Origin: Pseudomonas sp. ANT_J12
GTDB lineage: Bacteria > Pseudomonadota > Gammaproteobacteria > Pseudomonadales > Pseudomonadaceae
NCBI RefSeq assembly: GCF_008370045.1
Contig: NZ_VOBN01000029.1
Span: 1-64,000, forward strand
Reading direction: 5' to 3'
Length of the DNA: 64,000 nucleotides
In this document: positions 43,629 to 51,949 of the stretch, piece after piece
Numbering within the stretch: the first letter of the stretch is position 1
Layout: each line of letters starts with the position of its first letter
Position numbers and translations under genes: made by a program
The notes under the pieces: generated by a model
Seen by the model: only the letters and a program-made list of their open reading frames with translations
Databases searched by the model: none
What the model was told of the DNA's origin: nothing

Positions 43629-44282
43629 TTACTGTTTGACGCTCAAGTAGTCGCCCGTCGTTTTCAGTGAGATGGTCACGTCGTTGTTGCTGCGATTACG
43701 CCAAAACCAGCCGTGGGTGCCGTCAAAAATCGCGGTGAATTCGCCTCTATCACTTTTGACCTGCTTGCCCTTGTTGTAGCTGTGGAAGTAACCCTTTTCA
43801 CCGTTGTAGGGCTCGCCATGGGTGTCGTAGTTCACGGGCCCACCAACCGCTGTCCATTCATAGCTGACAGTCTTGTTCTTCAGCACCTCCAGTTTGATTT
43901 CTGTCCCTTCACCTGGCTTGAGCGTGACGGTCATTTGATTGGTCTTCAAAGCTGGGGCAGGTGTCGCCACTGGCTGAACGGCAGGTTTCGTAGCAGGTTG
44001 GATTGGCTCCAGCTGCGGAGCTGGAGCTGGAGCTGGAGCTAGCGCTGCCGGTTGCGGTGGGGCTACATCTGCCAAGGCCTCTTGCGCGAGCACGATCTTC
44101 AGTTCGCCCATCTGGGTCAGTCCCAGTGCTCGGCCCACACCCGTTGGATCAACGGCGTACTCCGAAGGCATGACAACGGTCACCAGCAGGCCGACCGCAG
44201 CCAGCAGTGCAATGACGGTCGAACGCACCAGTTTGCGAGTGCTAGGCAATTCATTAACAGTTGGAAGCGGAGAATTGAACAT
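43629..44282 (-). CDS. transmembrane anchor protein associated with HupE/UreJ
   Basis: A 217-residue protein. One TM helix near residues 20-42 ('STVIALLAAVGLLVTVVMP'), a Pro/Ala-rich periplasmic linker (A-P repeats, ~80-115), and a C-terminal beta domain ('KNKTVSYEWTAVGGPVNYDT', 'GTHGWFWRNRSNNDVTI'). Such anchor proteins are regularly found beside HupE/UreJ_2 permeases. It is 12 nt after the HupE gene on the same strand. The C-terminal domain may bind metal or the permease; function is unproven. Confidence 0.75.
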   Translation of the reverse strand: MFNSPLPTVNELPSTRKLVRSTVIALLAAVGLLVTVVMPSEYAVDPTGVGRALGLTQMGELKIVLAQEALADVAPPQPAALAPAPAPAPQLEPIQPATKPAVQPVATPAPALKTNQMTVTLKPGEGTEIKLEVLKNKTVSYEWTAVGGPVNYDTHGEPYNGEKGYFHSYNKGKQVKSDRGEFTAIFDGTHGWFWRNRSNNDVTISLKTTGDYLSVKQ

Positions 44283-44294
44283 GGTCAGAATTCC

Positions 44295-45032
44295 TTACGC
44301 AGAGACAAACAGGCCGGTGATCTGGTAACCCATCAGCAGGAAACCGGCACTCATCATGGCGACGTTGGCGGTATAGGCGTGACGCCAGAAACTGCCGGTG
44401 CCCCGCCAATACCCCATCAAAATGAGAATCGCGCTAAGGGCCAGCAATTGGCCGATCTCGACACCAACGTTGAAGGCGATCAGGTTCGGAATCAGGCCGT
44501 CAGGCGAGATCTCGTACTCCTGAATCTTCGTCGCCAGACCAAAACCGTGGAGCAGGCCGAAGAGCAGCGTGGCCACTTTTGTGTTGGGTTGGAAACCAAA
44601 CCAGCGCTGGAACGCGCCCAGGTTGTCGAGCGCCTTGTACACCACCGAAAAACCGATGATGGCGTCGATGATGTAGGAGCTGATGCTGATCTCAGTCAGT
44701 ACGCCAAGCAGCAGCGTTATCGAATGCCCTACGGCGAACAGCGTGACATAGAGCCCCACGTCTTTTAGACGGTAGAGGAAGAGGATCACCCCGAACAAAA
44801 ACAGCAGGTGGTCGTAGCCCGTCATCATGTGCTTGGCGCCCATGTAGATGAAGGGCAGCAACATGACGCCGGAGCTTTCCTGGATGAACCCCTTATCACC
44901 TTCGGCGACGGCATGAGCCATCGCCTCGGGCATTGCGAGGAAAAGTGCCGCGACAAACAAAAACAACAGCAGTAGCAGGCGACGCGAAGGCGCAGTAAAT
45001 GCGTCAACGCCGCTCATCGAGTGCGAATGCAT
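44295..45032 (-). CDS. HupE/UreJ-family (nickel/cobalt-type) membrane protein
   Basis: A 245-residue protein with a signal-like first helix and about six further TM helices. Family motifs: 'GAKHMMTGYDHLLFLFGVIL' (first metal-site His/Asp), 'FAVGHSITLLLG' and 'FGLLHGFGLA', 'AFNVGVEIGQL'. HupE/UreJ proteins transport Ni or related metals. Its neighbours are an anchor protein, a His-rich lipoprotein, an InrS/CsoR sensor and an RcnA exporter. The start may be ATG 45032 or 45017. Confidence 0.88.
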   Translation of the reverse strand: MHSHSMSGVDAFTAPSRRLLLLLFLFVAALFLAMPEAMAHAVAEGDKGFIQESSGVMLLPFIYMGAKHMMTGYDHLLFLFGVILFLYRLKDVGLYVTLFAVGHSITLLLGVLTEISISSYIIDAIIGFSVVYKALDNLGAFQRWFGFQPNTKVATLLFGLLHGFGLATKIQEYEISPDGLIPNLIAFNVGVEIGQLLALSAILILMGYWRGTGSFWRHAYTANVAMMSAGFLLMGYQITGLFVSA

Positions 45033-45079
45033 AGATCAATCCTACGTTGCAGGGATCAAAGGCCGCAGTACGGCCATGG

Positions 45080-45439
45080 TCAGGATGCGAACGAAGGACG
45101 GGGTGGCCGCTCGATCAAGAAAATCGGCGGACGAGGAACGGAATAGGATGGGGCTTCGAGTCGCATGGACAGCTTCGGCTGCGCAGACAAAGTCAACGCA
45201 GAACTGAGCTGTGGCGTTTCGTGTTGGTGGTCAGGGGTCAACGTGGAGTGATAGTGATCCGAACAGCTCGCACACGACATCTCGGCTTGCTCCTCATGGG
45301 AGTGATGAGCGTCTTGCGCAATCTCCCAGGCCGGCTGTTTCGACATCACTGACAACGTATAGGTATGCCCGGCCCAGGCCACAAACATGGCGAGAGCAAG
45401 CGCGATTACCACCGTCGTTGTCAGTGTTCTGCTGAGCAT
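45080..45439 (-). CDS. His/Cys-rich membrane-anchored small protein
   Basis: A 119-residue protein with an N-terminal hydrophobic helix ('TTVVIALALAMFVAWAG') and a periplasmic region rich in His and Cys ('DAHHSHEEQAEMSCASCSDHYHS'), a likely metal-binding patch. It is divergent from the CsoR-type sensor; the G/C-tract palindrome at 45488-45506 lies in the shared control region, so it is probably metal-regulated. No named family recognised. Confidence 0.6.
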   Translation of the reverse strand: MLSRTLTTTVVIALALAMFVAWAGHTYTLSVMSKQPAWEIAQDAHHSHEEQAEMSCASCSDHYHSTLTPDHQHETPQLSSALTLSAQPKLSMRLEAPSYSVPRPPIFLIERPPRPSFAS

Positions 45440-45487
45440 AGCGTTCGGATTTCAACTCGTTGAGTAGGGCTTTGATACGTTTGACCA

Positions 45488-45506
45488 TATCCCCCCAGGG
45501 GGGATA
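45488..45506. promoter_or_regulatory. G/C-tract operator for the CsoR/InrS-type sensor
   Basis: TATCCCCCC-A-GGGGGGATA is a perfect 9-bp palindrome. CsoR/RcnR/InrS repressors bind such G/C tracts flanked by AT. It is 40 bp upstream of the sensor gene and 49 bp upstream of the divergent small gene. Confidence 0.75.
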
Positions 45507-45545
45507 GGATGCGAGCGTAATTCATTGAGGCCTGAGGCTCAAGTC

Positions 45546-45845
45546 ATGAGTGAGCACGAACACGAACACAGCCACCCCCACACCCACCAAAGTCACGAGG
45601 GAATCATCAAGCGCCTCAAGCGGGCTGATGGCCATTTACGCGGCATCATCACCATGATCGAAGAGGGTCGTGAATGCGTGGACATTGCTCAGCAGTTGCA
45701 CGCTGTCGAAAAAGCGGTCTGCCAAGCCAAGCGCACGCTCATCCAGGATCACATCGATCACTGCCTTGAGGACACCGTTTCGGCGTTAGGCAATGGCGAG
45801 CGCGCACCGCTGGAAGCGTTCAAACAAATCACCAAGTACCTCTAG
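45546..45845 (+). CDS. CsoR/RcnR-family metal sensor, InrS-like
   Basis: A 99-residue repressor of the CsoR/RcnR/FrmR fold ('GIIKRLKRADGHLRGIITMI'). A His-rich N-terminus (seven His in residues 4-17) precedes the ligand set Cys44, His69, Cys73. The 25- and 4-residue spacings match CsoR, and also InrS, the nickel sensor that combines Cys-His-Cys with a His-rich N-terminus. Adjacency to an RcnA-type exporter favours nickel/cobalt. ATG 45546 is chosen over the upstream frame because the family starts there. It would release the operator at 45488 when metal binds. Confidence 0.85.
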   Translation: MSEHEHEHSHPHTHQSHEGIIKRLKRADGHLRGIITMIEEGRECVDIAQQLHAVEKAVCQAKRTLIQDHIDHCLEDTVSALGNGERAPLEAFKQITKYL

Positions 45846-45852
45846 GTCTGAA

Positions 45853-46989
45853 ATGCCCAATTTCGCTGAACTGCTGCAACAAGGCGGGGGTCACGCCTGG
45901 CTGTATTTCCCGAGCGCTATTCTGCTCGGTGCCTTGCATGGCCTAGAACCGGGCCATTCAAAAACCATGATGGCGGCCTTCATCGTGGCCATCCGTGGCT
46001 CGGTCAAACAGGCTGTTTTGTTGGGCTTGGCCGCGACGCTATCGCACACCGCTGTGGTGTGGTTGGTCGCCATCGGCGGCATGCATCTGGGCAAAGGTCT
46101 GGACGCTCAAACCACTGAGCCGTACTTCCAGCTCGCGTCCTCTGCATTGATTATCGTAATTGCGCTGTGGATGCTGTGGCGTACCTGGCACGGTGAGCAG
46201 ATGTTCAAGTTTGAGCAAGGTGATGATCACCACCACGGCGAGCATGACCATGGTCATCATGACGAGACCCATCGAATCGATACCGGCCACGGGCGCATCG
46301 AACTGTCGATTTTTGAAGTAGGTATGCCACCGCATTGGCGCCTAAAGACATTGACCGGACACTCCTGGGCGGCCTCGGATGTTCGCCTGATGACTACCCG
46401 TCCAGACGGGAGCACCCAGTCGTTCTCTTTCGTCGAGCGCGAAGGCTTCTTGGAGTCGGCAGTCGATATCCCGGAACCTCATGAGTTCAGTGCTCGCCTG
46501 AGTCTTGGGCATGCAGGCCACTCCCATGATTATGATCTGGACTACCAGGAGCATGATCACGGGCATGCGCATTCCGAACTGGAAGGTCTGGAGTTGTCGA
46601 TTGACGGCTATCAGGATGCGCACGAGCGCGCACATGCCAACGATATCCGTAAGCGCTTTACCAACCGCGAGGTCACCACGGGCCAGATCGTCGTGTTCGG
46701 TTTGACGGGCGGTTTGATTCCTTGTCCGGCTGCCATCACCGTTCTGTTGCTGTGTCTTCAGGTTAAAGAAGTGGCGCTGGGTGGCATGCTCGTCCTGTGC
46801 TTCAGCATCGGCTTGGCCCTTACCTTAGTCACGGTCGGTGCTGCGGCAGCCATCGGTGCTAAACAGGCCTCCAATCGCTGGCCGTGGCTGGGCACCGTGG
46901 CTCGTCGAGCACCGTACCTGTCCAGCGTACTGATCATCGGTGTTGGTCTGTACGTGGGCTTCCATGGCTGGATGGGCCTGACCGCATAA
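45853..46989 (+). CDS. rcnA: RcnA/NrsD-type nickel-cobalt efflux protein
   Basis: A 378-residue membrane exporter. N-terminal helices carry 'GALHGLEPGHSKTMMAAFIV' and 'ATLSHTAVVWLVA'; a long hydrophilic His-rich loop (~115-260: 'HHHGEHDHGHHDETH', 'HAGHSHDYDLDYQEHDHGHA') follows; the C-terminal helices include 'FGLTGGLIPCPAAITVLLLC'. ATG 45853 is 8 nt after the sensor gene, so they form one operon. The enlarged loop holds a folded insert between two His clusters, probably metal-buffering. Confidence 0.9.
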   Translation: MPNFAELLQQGGGHAWLYFPSAILLGALHGLEPGHSKTMMAAFIVAIRGSVKQAVLLGLAATLSHTAVVWLVAIGGMHLGKGLDAQTTEPYFQLASSALIIVIALWMLWRTWHGEQMFKFEQGDDHHHGEHDHGHHDETHRIDTGHGRIELSIFEVGMPPHWRLKTLTGHSWAASDVRLMTTRPDGSTQSFSFVEREGFLESAVDIPEPHEFSARLSLGHAGHSHDYDLDYQEHDHGHAHSELEGLELSIDGYQDAHERAHANDIRKRFTNREVTTGQIVVFGLTGGLIPCPAAITVLLLCLQVKEVALGGMLVLCFSIGLALTLVTVGAAAAIGAKQASNRWPWLGTVARRAPYLSSVLIIGVGLYVGFHGWMGLTA

Positions 46990-47001
46990 GGCGAAGTCCG
47001 A

Positions 47002-47439
47002 GTGTTCGAACTCACCAGCTACGTTGGTCTGTTTCTGGCGGCATTCGGTACCGCCACGTTATTGCCAATGCAATCTGAAGCCGTGCTGGTCTCGATGTTG
47101 GTCTCAGACCGGTACATCGCTTCGACGTTATTGGCGGTCGCTACCTTCGGCAACGTTCTCGGTTCTACGCTGAATTGGGTGTTGGGTCGCTCCGTTGAGC
47201 GATTGCGCCACAAGCGCTGGTTTCCGGTGAGCGAGAGCAAGCTCGAAAAGGCCCAGCAATCCTACTTGCGATATGGGCGCTGGTCGTTATTGCTGAGCTG
47301 GGTGCCCATCATTGGCGATCCATTAACGGTCGTTGCTGGAGTGATGCGCGAGCCTATCTGGAGCTTCCTGCTGATAGTTACCCTGGCCAAGGGCATTCGT
47401 TATCTCGTGCTGACCGCCGTCACCCTGGGTTGGGCATGA
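47002..47439 (+). CDS. YqaA-family (DedA-like) membrane protein
   Basis: A 145-residue protein starting at GTG 47002, 13 nt after rcnA. Motifs: 'LFLAAFGTATLLPMQSEAVL', 'GNVLGSTLNWVLGRSVERL', 'WSLLLSWVPIIGDPLTVVAG'. It has the SNARE-associated/DedA re-entrant helix layout. It probably belongs to the metal operon and may help membrane homeostasis or transport. Confidence 0.85.
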   Translation: MFELTSYVGLFLAAFGTATLLPMQSEAVLVSMLVSDRYIASTLLAVATFGNVLGSTLNWVLGRSVERLRHKRWFPVSESKLEKAQQSYLRYGRWSLLLSWVPIIGDPLTVVAGVMREPIWSFLLIVTLAKGIRYLVLTAVTLGWA

Positions 47440-47778
47440 TGATGGCTTTTACGACCAACATATCTCGCTCAAGAGCCGAAGCAGCAGCCTGGATCTGATC
47501 AAGTGGCTGGCGATGCTGACCATGGTCATCGACCACCTGCGGTTGGTGAAGCCGGAGATGGGCTATCTGTCATTCCGGGACGACTCTCTTTTCCGCTTTT
47601 CTGTAGCGCCCTCGCGGCCTACGTATTGCGTTCCAAATCGGGCGAACTGCTGACGCCTGCTAATACTCGTTGCCTCACGTTGCCTCACGTTGACGCCGTT
47701 TTCGCCGCCATTTCAGAAGCGCCTTACCGCTATATCAGCACTGCCGGAGGGAGAGTAAGAAAGTCGCTTGCCCAATGA
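47440..47778 (+). pseudogene. TraX-family membrane protein, frameshifted and truncated
   Basis: One frame gives 'SSLDLIKWLAMLTMVIDHLR' and 'LVKPEMGYLS'; a shift near 47570 brings in 'IPGRLSFPLFCSALAAYVLR', 'SGELLTPANTR' and 'ISEAPYRYIS'. These are consecutive parts of TraX, a membrane protein related to acyltransferases. The remaining two thirds are absent. Confidence 0.65.
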
Positions 47779-47851
47779 AGGCAATTAGCCATACGCTGCG
47801 GAGCTGAGAGGTCTCACGGATATAGAAAACATAAGCATGGAGCAAGCCCTG

Positions 47852-47983
47852 ATGAAACTGTCTGCCCTTTTGATCGCCGCTTTACTTTCGATTACGTCCG
47901 TTGCTGCCTTCGCGCACAGCGGCGGTACTGATTCAAAAGGTTGCCATCGCAACCATAAAACGAACGACTACCACTACCACTAA
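47852..47983 (+). CDS. YHYH-domain small secreted protein
   Basis: A 43-residue protein. Signal peptide 'MKLSALLIAALLSITSVAAFA', mature part with 'HSGGTDSKGCHRNHKTNDYH' and terminal YHYH. The Cys plus dense His suggest metal binding in the periplasm. GGAG lies 10 nt upstream of ATG 47852; ATG 47837 would add five codons. A weak hairpin (AAAAGCC / GGCTTT, 47989-48014) follows. Confidence 0.65.
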   Translation: MKLSALLIAALLSITSVAAFAHSGGTDSKGCHRNHKTNDYHYH

Positions 47984-48212
47984 ACGGCAAAAGCCCAGCT
48001 TGATGGTAGGCTTTGATGCAAGTGCCACCACCCACGGGAGGTGGTGGCCGTGAGAGTATCGCGTTGACTTCAAGTTTGTGCGCGTACTGTCGTGTGACAC
48101 CGAGTAGCTCACCAATCTCTGCAAGGGATTGCCCCGCCGCGCACCTGGCGAGGCGGAGCTTGTCGGGTGAGAACTCATCACCCAAAGGTAGGGAGCCTGT
48201 CGTGTTATTCAT
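47892..48212 (-). pseudogene. XRE-type regulator, 3'-truncated
   Basis: The first ~50 codons encode an HTH ('FSPDKLRLARCAAGQSLAEI', 'GELLGVTRQYAHKLE') like the N-terminus of XRE/ImmA-IrrE regulators. Downstream the frame runs through a CCACCACC/GGTGGTGG hairpin (48025-48047) and antisense to the YHYH gene, so it is not original coding. The hairpin marks a probable junction. Confidence 0.5.
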
Positions 48213-48456
48213 CTTTCAAGTCAGTGTCTTTCGTTTCTTTCTGTGCGACGTCTTTGTCGCGGCGGAATGGTAGCGAGTCGTCGATCTCAACAACTGGCGA
48301 CAGTGCGGTCGTGCGAACCGAGACCAGAGGCTCGTAGTTGTGAACCCATTTGGAGATCACGTTCTGGTTGGTGTCGAAACCTAGGATCGAGACTGTCAGG
48401 GTTGGCCTATCTGGGTTACGGTCACTGTCTACGTATACACGCCAGTGATGTTCCCA
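48205..48456 (-). pseudogene. 5'-truncated gene upstream of the XRE remnant
   Basis: A start-less minus frame reads as coherent protein ('WEHHWRVYVDSDRNPDRPTL', 'TVSILGFDTNQNVISKWVHN', 'LPFRRDKDVAQKETKD') and ends at TAA 48205-48207, overlapping the ATG of the XRE remnant. It was therefore the upstream member of a coupled pair; its 5' part is missing beyond 48456. Family unknown. Confidence 0.45.
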
Positions 48457-48535
48457 TCATTGGCCGGCCCGAGAAGGCTGTCGTGATACCGCTCAACGGT
48501 GAGACAGCTTGGCAGGGATAGAGTATGAATAGTCC

Positions 48536-49279
48536 TTAGCCTAGGTAGACACCATTTGGCAGCCGCATCTTTTTTTCTCTTTCTATCCGCGCAGCCTTCT
48601 CCTCGTCGGACTCAGGCAGGTAGATTTTTTCGCTGGTTTCAGGGGTAAGCGACATGGCGAGTATCACTAATAAGAAGAAGTTAAACGTACCAAATGCCAT
48701 TAGGATCAACGTACTCGCCCAGAAACCGGTGATGGTGTCTAGTAACGTTGCAGCTGTCTGAGTGAGCGACAGCACTTCGCCCGTACCCAGATTAAGAAAG
48801 TTGATAGCAAACATAAACACCAGACCAAAGGCAATGTTCATATTGGTTTCGTGATCCCTTCTTTGTGCCTCCTGCTTGTCCAAGAGCTCGACGATTAGCT
48901 TGTCTCTATGAATGAGCGCTTTACGGCGCGCGGTGGACGTATCGCGAAAGTCATGGTTGATCTCCTTGCCTTTGGTTCGGCACAGCAACTTTATCCATGA
49001 GGTGAATGCTAGTAGAACCTGACGCAAAACAGGAAAAAACAGGGCCATCAAAAACGCAAAGATACCAAGGAAAACTAATGCTCCTCCTGCGTTCACCTCG
49101 GGAGCGTCCAATTTGCCGAACGACTGCAGCAGATTCTTTTTATAGAAAATCATGAGGCATGAATCTAGTGCCAGCAGGAAGGAAATCAGCAGCATGAAGT
49201 GTCGAAATTCAACCGCTTTATCGACGAAGGTGGTGCTAGTGGTGATGGCTTTACTAATGCTGGTGCTGGAATCGGCCAT
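48536..49279 (-). CDS. four-helix membrane protein of unknown function
   Basis: A 247-residue protein with four hydrophobic helices (~28-47, 67-92, 149-170, 187-210) and a basic cytoplasmic loop between helices 2 and 3 ('RDTSTARRKALIHRDKLIV', 'ELLDKQEAQRRDHETN'). The C-terminus is charged. It is not a family I recognise. Isolated in an accessory stretch. Confidence 0.65.
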   Translation of the reverse strand: MADSSTSISKAITTSTTFVDKAVEFRHFMLLISFLLALDSCLMIFYKKNLLQSFGKLDAPEVNAGGALVFLGIFAFLMALFFPVLRQVLLAFTSWIKLLCRTKGKEINHDFRDTSTARRKALIHRDKLIVELLDKQEAQRRDHETNMNIAFGLVFMFAINFLNLGTGEVLSLTQTAATLLDTITGFWASTLILMAFGTFNFFLLVILAMSLTPETSEKIYLPESDEEKAARIEREKKMRLPNGVYLG

Positions 49280-49428
49280 GAGCGTCCTTAGGTAGAAGTT
49301 GTGTGAGCGGTGAATCAGTGGCCGGCAGAGAACGACCCAAAGCTACCGGTAATGACTCGATGAGGCCGGTAAGAACGGGAAATCTACAAAAAATAGATCT
49401 GCCCTATTTGTACTGTTTGATCAAAAAG

Positions 49429-49695
49429 TCAGCCGCCTTGCTGTGACTCATAAATATCAACTAGCTGCTGGTGATCTAAATTCTCTCCTGGCCATGTGTC
49501 ATGGATCTCAATAAGGTCAAACTCTAGCTCATCTGCTTTTGCTAGCTCGATGATTTCTTCATCGGACATGGCAGCGTATTCGGGCCATTGATCGATGAGC
49601 CCTCTTGCACTCGCAACGGTCTCCTCGTTGGTTCTGCCAATGTACAGCTCATCAATTTGAGTTAATCCGAAGGTGATCATATAAAAAGGCATCAT
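49429..49695 (-). CDS. small acidic hypothetical protein
   Basis: An 88-residue acidic protein ('YIGRTNEETVASARGLIDQW', 'MSDEEIIELAKADELEF'). AGGATAG precedes two adjacent ATG codons. Soluble, no known motif. Confidence 0.55.
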   Translation of the reverse strand: MMPFYMITFGLTQIDELYIGRTNEETVASARGLIDQWPEYAAMSDEEIIELAKADELEFDLIEIHDTWPGENLDHQQLVDIYESQQGG

Positions 49696-49825
49696 CTATC
49701 CTGAGTTTCAGTGAGTCGTAGTGATGGAAGACAAAGCAAGCAGCAAAAGGAGGCGATTTGTATTTCCTTCCCTTGTTTCAGTCACCTACTGCGCGTGCGC
49801 TGCTAGATTGACCGTGTGCCTGTCT

Positions 49826-50620
49826 TCATTCTGGTAGTTGTAGCGCTGGTACTTTGGTTACAGCTACGGAAAGCTTGTACTCGAACAGTTCTACGTTCTT
49901 CATGCTTGAGCAGGCTAGTCGCAGATCTTCGGACATGCTGCGACACACAATGATGCCGCGTACCTTTTGCCCCAGCTCCGCGAGATCGCGCCGAACCCAG
50001 TTCATATAGCGCAGTAATTGCCCAATTACGCGGTCATAACCTCGAGAAACCTTGAGCTCAATCACGACGAAAGCACCATTGCGGTCGACGGCGAGAATGT
50101 CGATACGTCTACCTCCACCCGCTTCGTATTCGATGCCTCGTAGGTCTTCGTCTTCGTACAGTTTCAAGCCCGGCTCGATGCATTCAAGGTTTTCCGCCAG
50201 GTAACGCTGTAGGTCTTTCTCCAGTAGAAACTCGGTGGAGCCGGGCAGGATGGATTCGTCGGAGCCGTCGCAACCGCTTTCAATCTCCTCTATTTCTTGC
50301 TCGGCAATATCACCCTTTACCATTTCACGAATGGGCGCCGGATCCTTACCCGCTTCATAGCGTCGAAACTCCCCAGGGGCAACCTTGAACAGAATGTCAT
50401 CAGTGCTATTGGTCGAAGGATGATGCAGGCGACTAGGGTCGTTCGTGGCAGCTTGGACTAAATGCGCGCGGATACTGCCTGGCTTCAGTTTGGGGTAGTG
50501 CGTCGCAAACCACTGTATCGCGCGAGCAGCGGTGAATACTTGACCTGGTTGGAGATTCCAGCTCACGAGCATGTCCTTGAGCAGAGCGCGGGTAGGCTTG
50601 TTGTAAATAGTCCGGGCCAT
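49826..50620 (-). CDS. PDDEXK nuclease-like protein (DUF91/NucS-type C-terminus)
   Basis: A 264-residue protein. The N-terminal ~85 residues look like a winged-helix/HTH DUF ('KPGSIRAHLVQAATNDPSRL'). The C-terminal half holds a NucS/DUF91-like PD-(D/E)xK core: 'GGRRIDILAVDRNGAFVVIE' and 'LKVSRGYDRVIGQLLRYMNW', that is Asp, Glu-x-Lys and a downstream Gln. Such proteins cut or bind structured DNA. No modification or partner gene is next to it, so it is either a stand-alone repair/defence nuclease or a remnant of a system. Confidence 0.75.
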   Translation of the reverse strand: MARTIYNKPTRALLKDMLVSWNLQPGQVFTAARAIQWFATHYPKLKPGSIRAHLVQAATNDPSRLHHPSTNSTDDILFKVAPGEFRRYEAGKDPAPIREMVKGDIAEQEIEEIESGCDGSDESILPGSTEFLLEKDLQRYLAENLECIEPGLKLYEDEDLRGIEYEAGGGRRIDILAVDRNGAFVVIELKVSRGYDRVIGQLLRYMNWVRRDLAELGQKVRGIIVCRSMSEDLRLACSSMKNVELFEYKLSVAVTKVPALQLPE

Positions 50621-51359
50621 GAGGGCTTCCTTGCGGCGTTACAATCTTATGGTTTGCGCAGTATGTTGCCTTTTATGACGCGTGGACTTCAACTCGGCTT
50701 GCATCGCTATGCCCTGCAAAGTGGAAAAAGGACGGAAAAAGGGGGGCAGACAGAAAAGGGGCCGGATTTACGTTACCGTTCGATTGCTTGAACGGCTGCT
50801 TTTGGCTGATTGTTGTAATCGACATGACCATGTTGGGCCCTTGAGGAATGAATAGCCCTCGTCATAAAAGTGGCATTTTACTGCGCCATTTATGTGCCAG
50901 TTTCAGTTCGGGTATAGTTCGATAATCACTGGCTAAGGACATAGCCAGAACAATTCGTAACAAGACATTTCAGGTTTTTTCAAAGAAAGTCTTGAGAATC
51001 AAGGGCTGTGGATACGTACAGTCTATTTTGTGGATCCAACTCGGCACAAATGCACAAGTTATCCACAGGTTGCCACCTTGCATAACCCCAAATAGCACAT
51101 TATCTTGTGTTTAAGCCGAATCTAAACACCACATCTTGTGTTTCGTTTGGCTGCCGTGGGCTAAGGTAATGTCAGTAAGTGCGCGCGCTATGTTTGGAGA
51201 CGGAACGCGCGCACCTACTATCCCTGAATCCAATGCAAACACTGGCGGGATGCGCATTAGAGATAACTCATGCTGGGGTGTCAACGCTCTTGCGTAGGTT
51301 ATCGATAGAGGGTGTTCCCGTCTGCTATCAAAATTGAGCAGTATGTGGAGTGCAGTACC
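50621..51359. other. long noncoding region with DnaA-box-like sites, direct repeats and a GC-rich dyad
   Basis: No gene is supported. Three DnaA-box-like 9-mers lie at 51007-51015, 51029-51037 and 51059-51067 (the last, TTATCCACA, is the exact consensus). An 11-bp direct repeat (ATCTTGTGTTT) occurs at 51102-51112 and 51133-51143. A 13-bp inverted repeat with one mismatch (51175-51187 and 51206-51218) contains CGCGCGC. The first 200 nt hold nothing notable. Confidence 0.5.
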
Positions 51360-51614
51360 ATGTCTAAGAACACCAAAAAAACCTCTTCTTCGGTCGCTAC
51401 TTTGGCTTCCGAAACCCTGCGCAGCTCGAGCGCTTCGGCTATCCAAAAGCAACTGGCCGCCTCCGCGATGGCACAAGCTTCCACCGGCAAGCAAACCAGT
51501 GCCGAGATGGAAACGAAGGCTAGCCACGTGCTGGAAAGTGAGAAGTACAACGCCACGACCAAGACCCTCGCTGGGTCGGTTCTTTCGCAATCCAACAAAG
51601 AGCGAGGTAACTAA
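51360..51614 (+). CDS. small Ser/Ala-rich conserved protein
   Basis: An 84-residue protein ('SSSVATLASETLRSSSASAI', 'ASTGKQTSAEMETKASHVLE', 'SVLSQSNKERG') with a quasi-repeat of the pattern K-x-L-A-x-S. GGAG lies upstream of ATG 51360. I have seen this type paired with the following gene in Pseudomonas, from memory. Function unknown. Confidence 0.6.
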   Translation: MSKNTKKTSSSVATLASETLRSSSASAIQKQLAASAMAQASTGKQTSAEMETKASHVLESEKYNATTKTLAGSVLSQSNKERGN

Positions 51615-51616
51615 TC

Positions 51617-51823
51617 ATGGCTCAGTATTTGGTCAATAAGAATGCCCAGACCAACGGTGATCATGAGGTGCATACCAGCACTTGCAGCTATCTGCCCTTA
51701 CCGATAAATCGTCTCGATCTTGGTCAGCACGCAACCTGCTCGTCGGCGGTACGCCAGGCGCGGCTCACCTATCGCCAGTCGAATGGCTGCCGCTGGTGCT
51801 CCTCGTTGTGTCACACAAGCTAA
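51617..51823 (+). CDS. small Cys/His-rich conserved protein
   Basis: A 68-residue protein 2 nt after its partner. 'YLVNKNAQTNGDHEVHTSTC', 'LGQHATCSSAVRQARLTYRQ', 'SNGCRWCSSLCHTS': the regularly placed Cys and His suggest a zinc-stabilised fold. Not an enzyme I recognise. Confidence 0.65.
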   Translation: MAQYLVNKNAQTNGDHEVHTSTCSYLPLPINRLDLGQHATCSSAVRQARLTYRQSNGCRWCSSLCHTS

Positions 51824-51949
51824 AGGCCTAGGCCTGGATCAGCGTTCATTTGAAGCGCTGATCTGGGCGCGAACATTCTTTCTTCGTGGATGCAGGCTGT
51901 CGTAAGCGACCCCTGTTCTTACTTTTGATTACACTGAGGAGATCAGATC

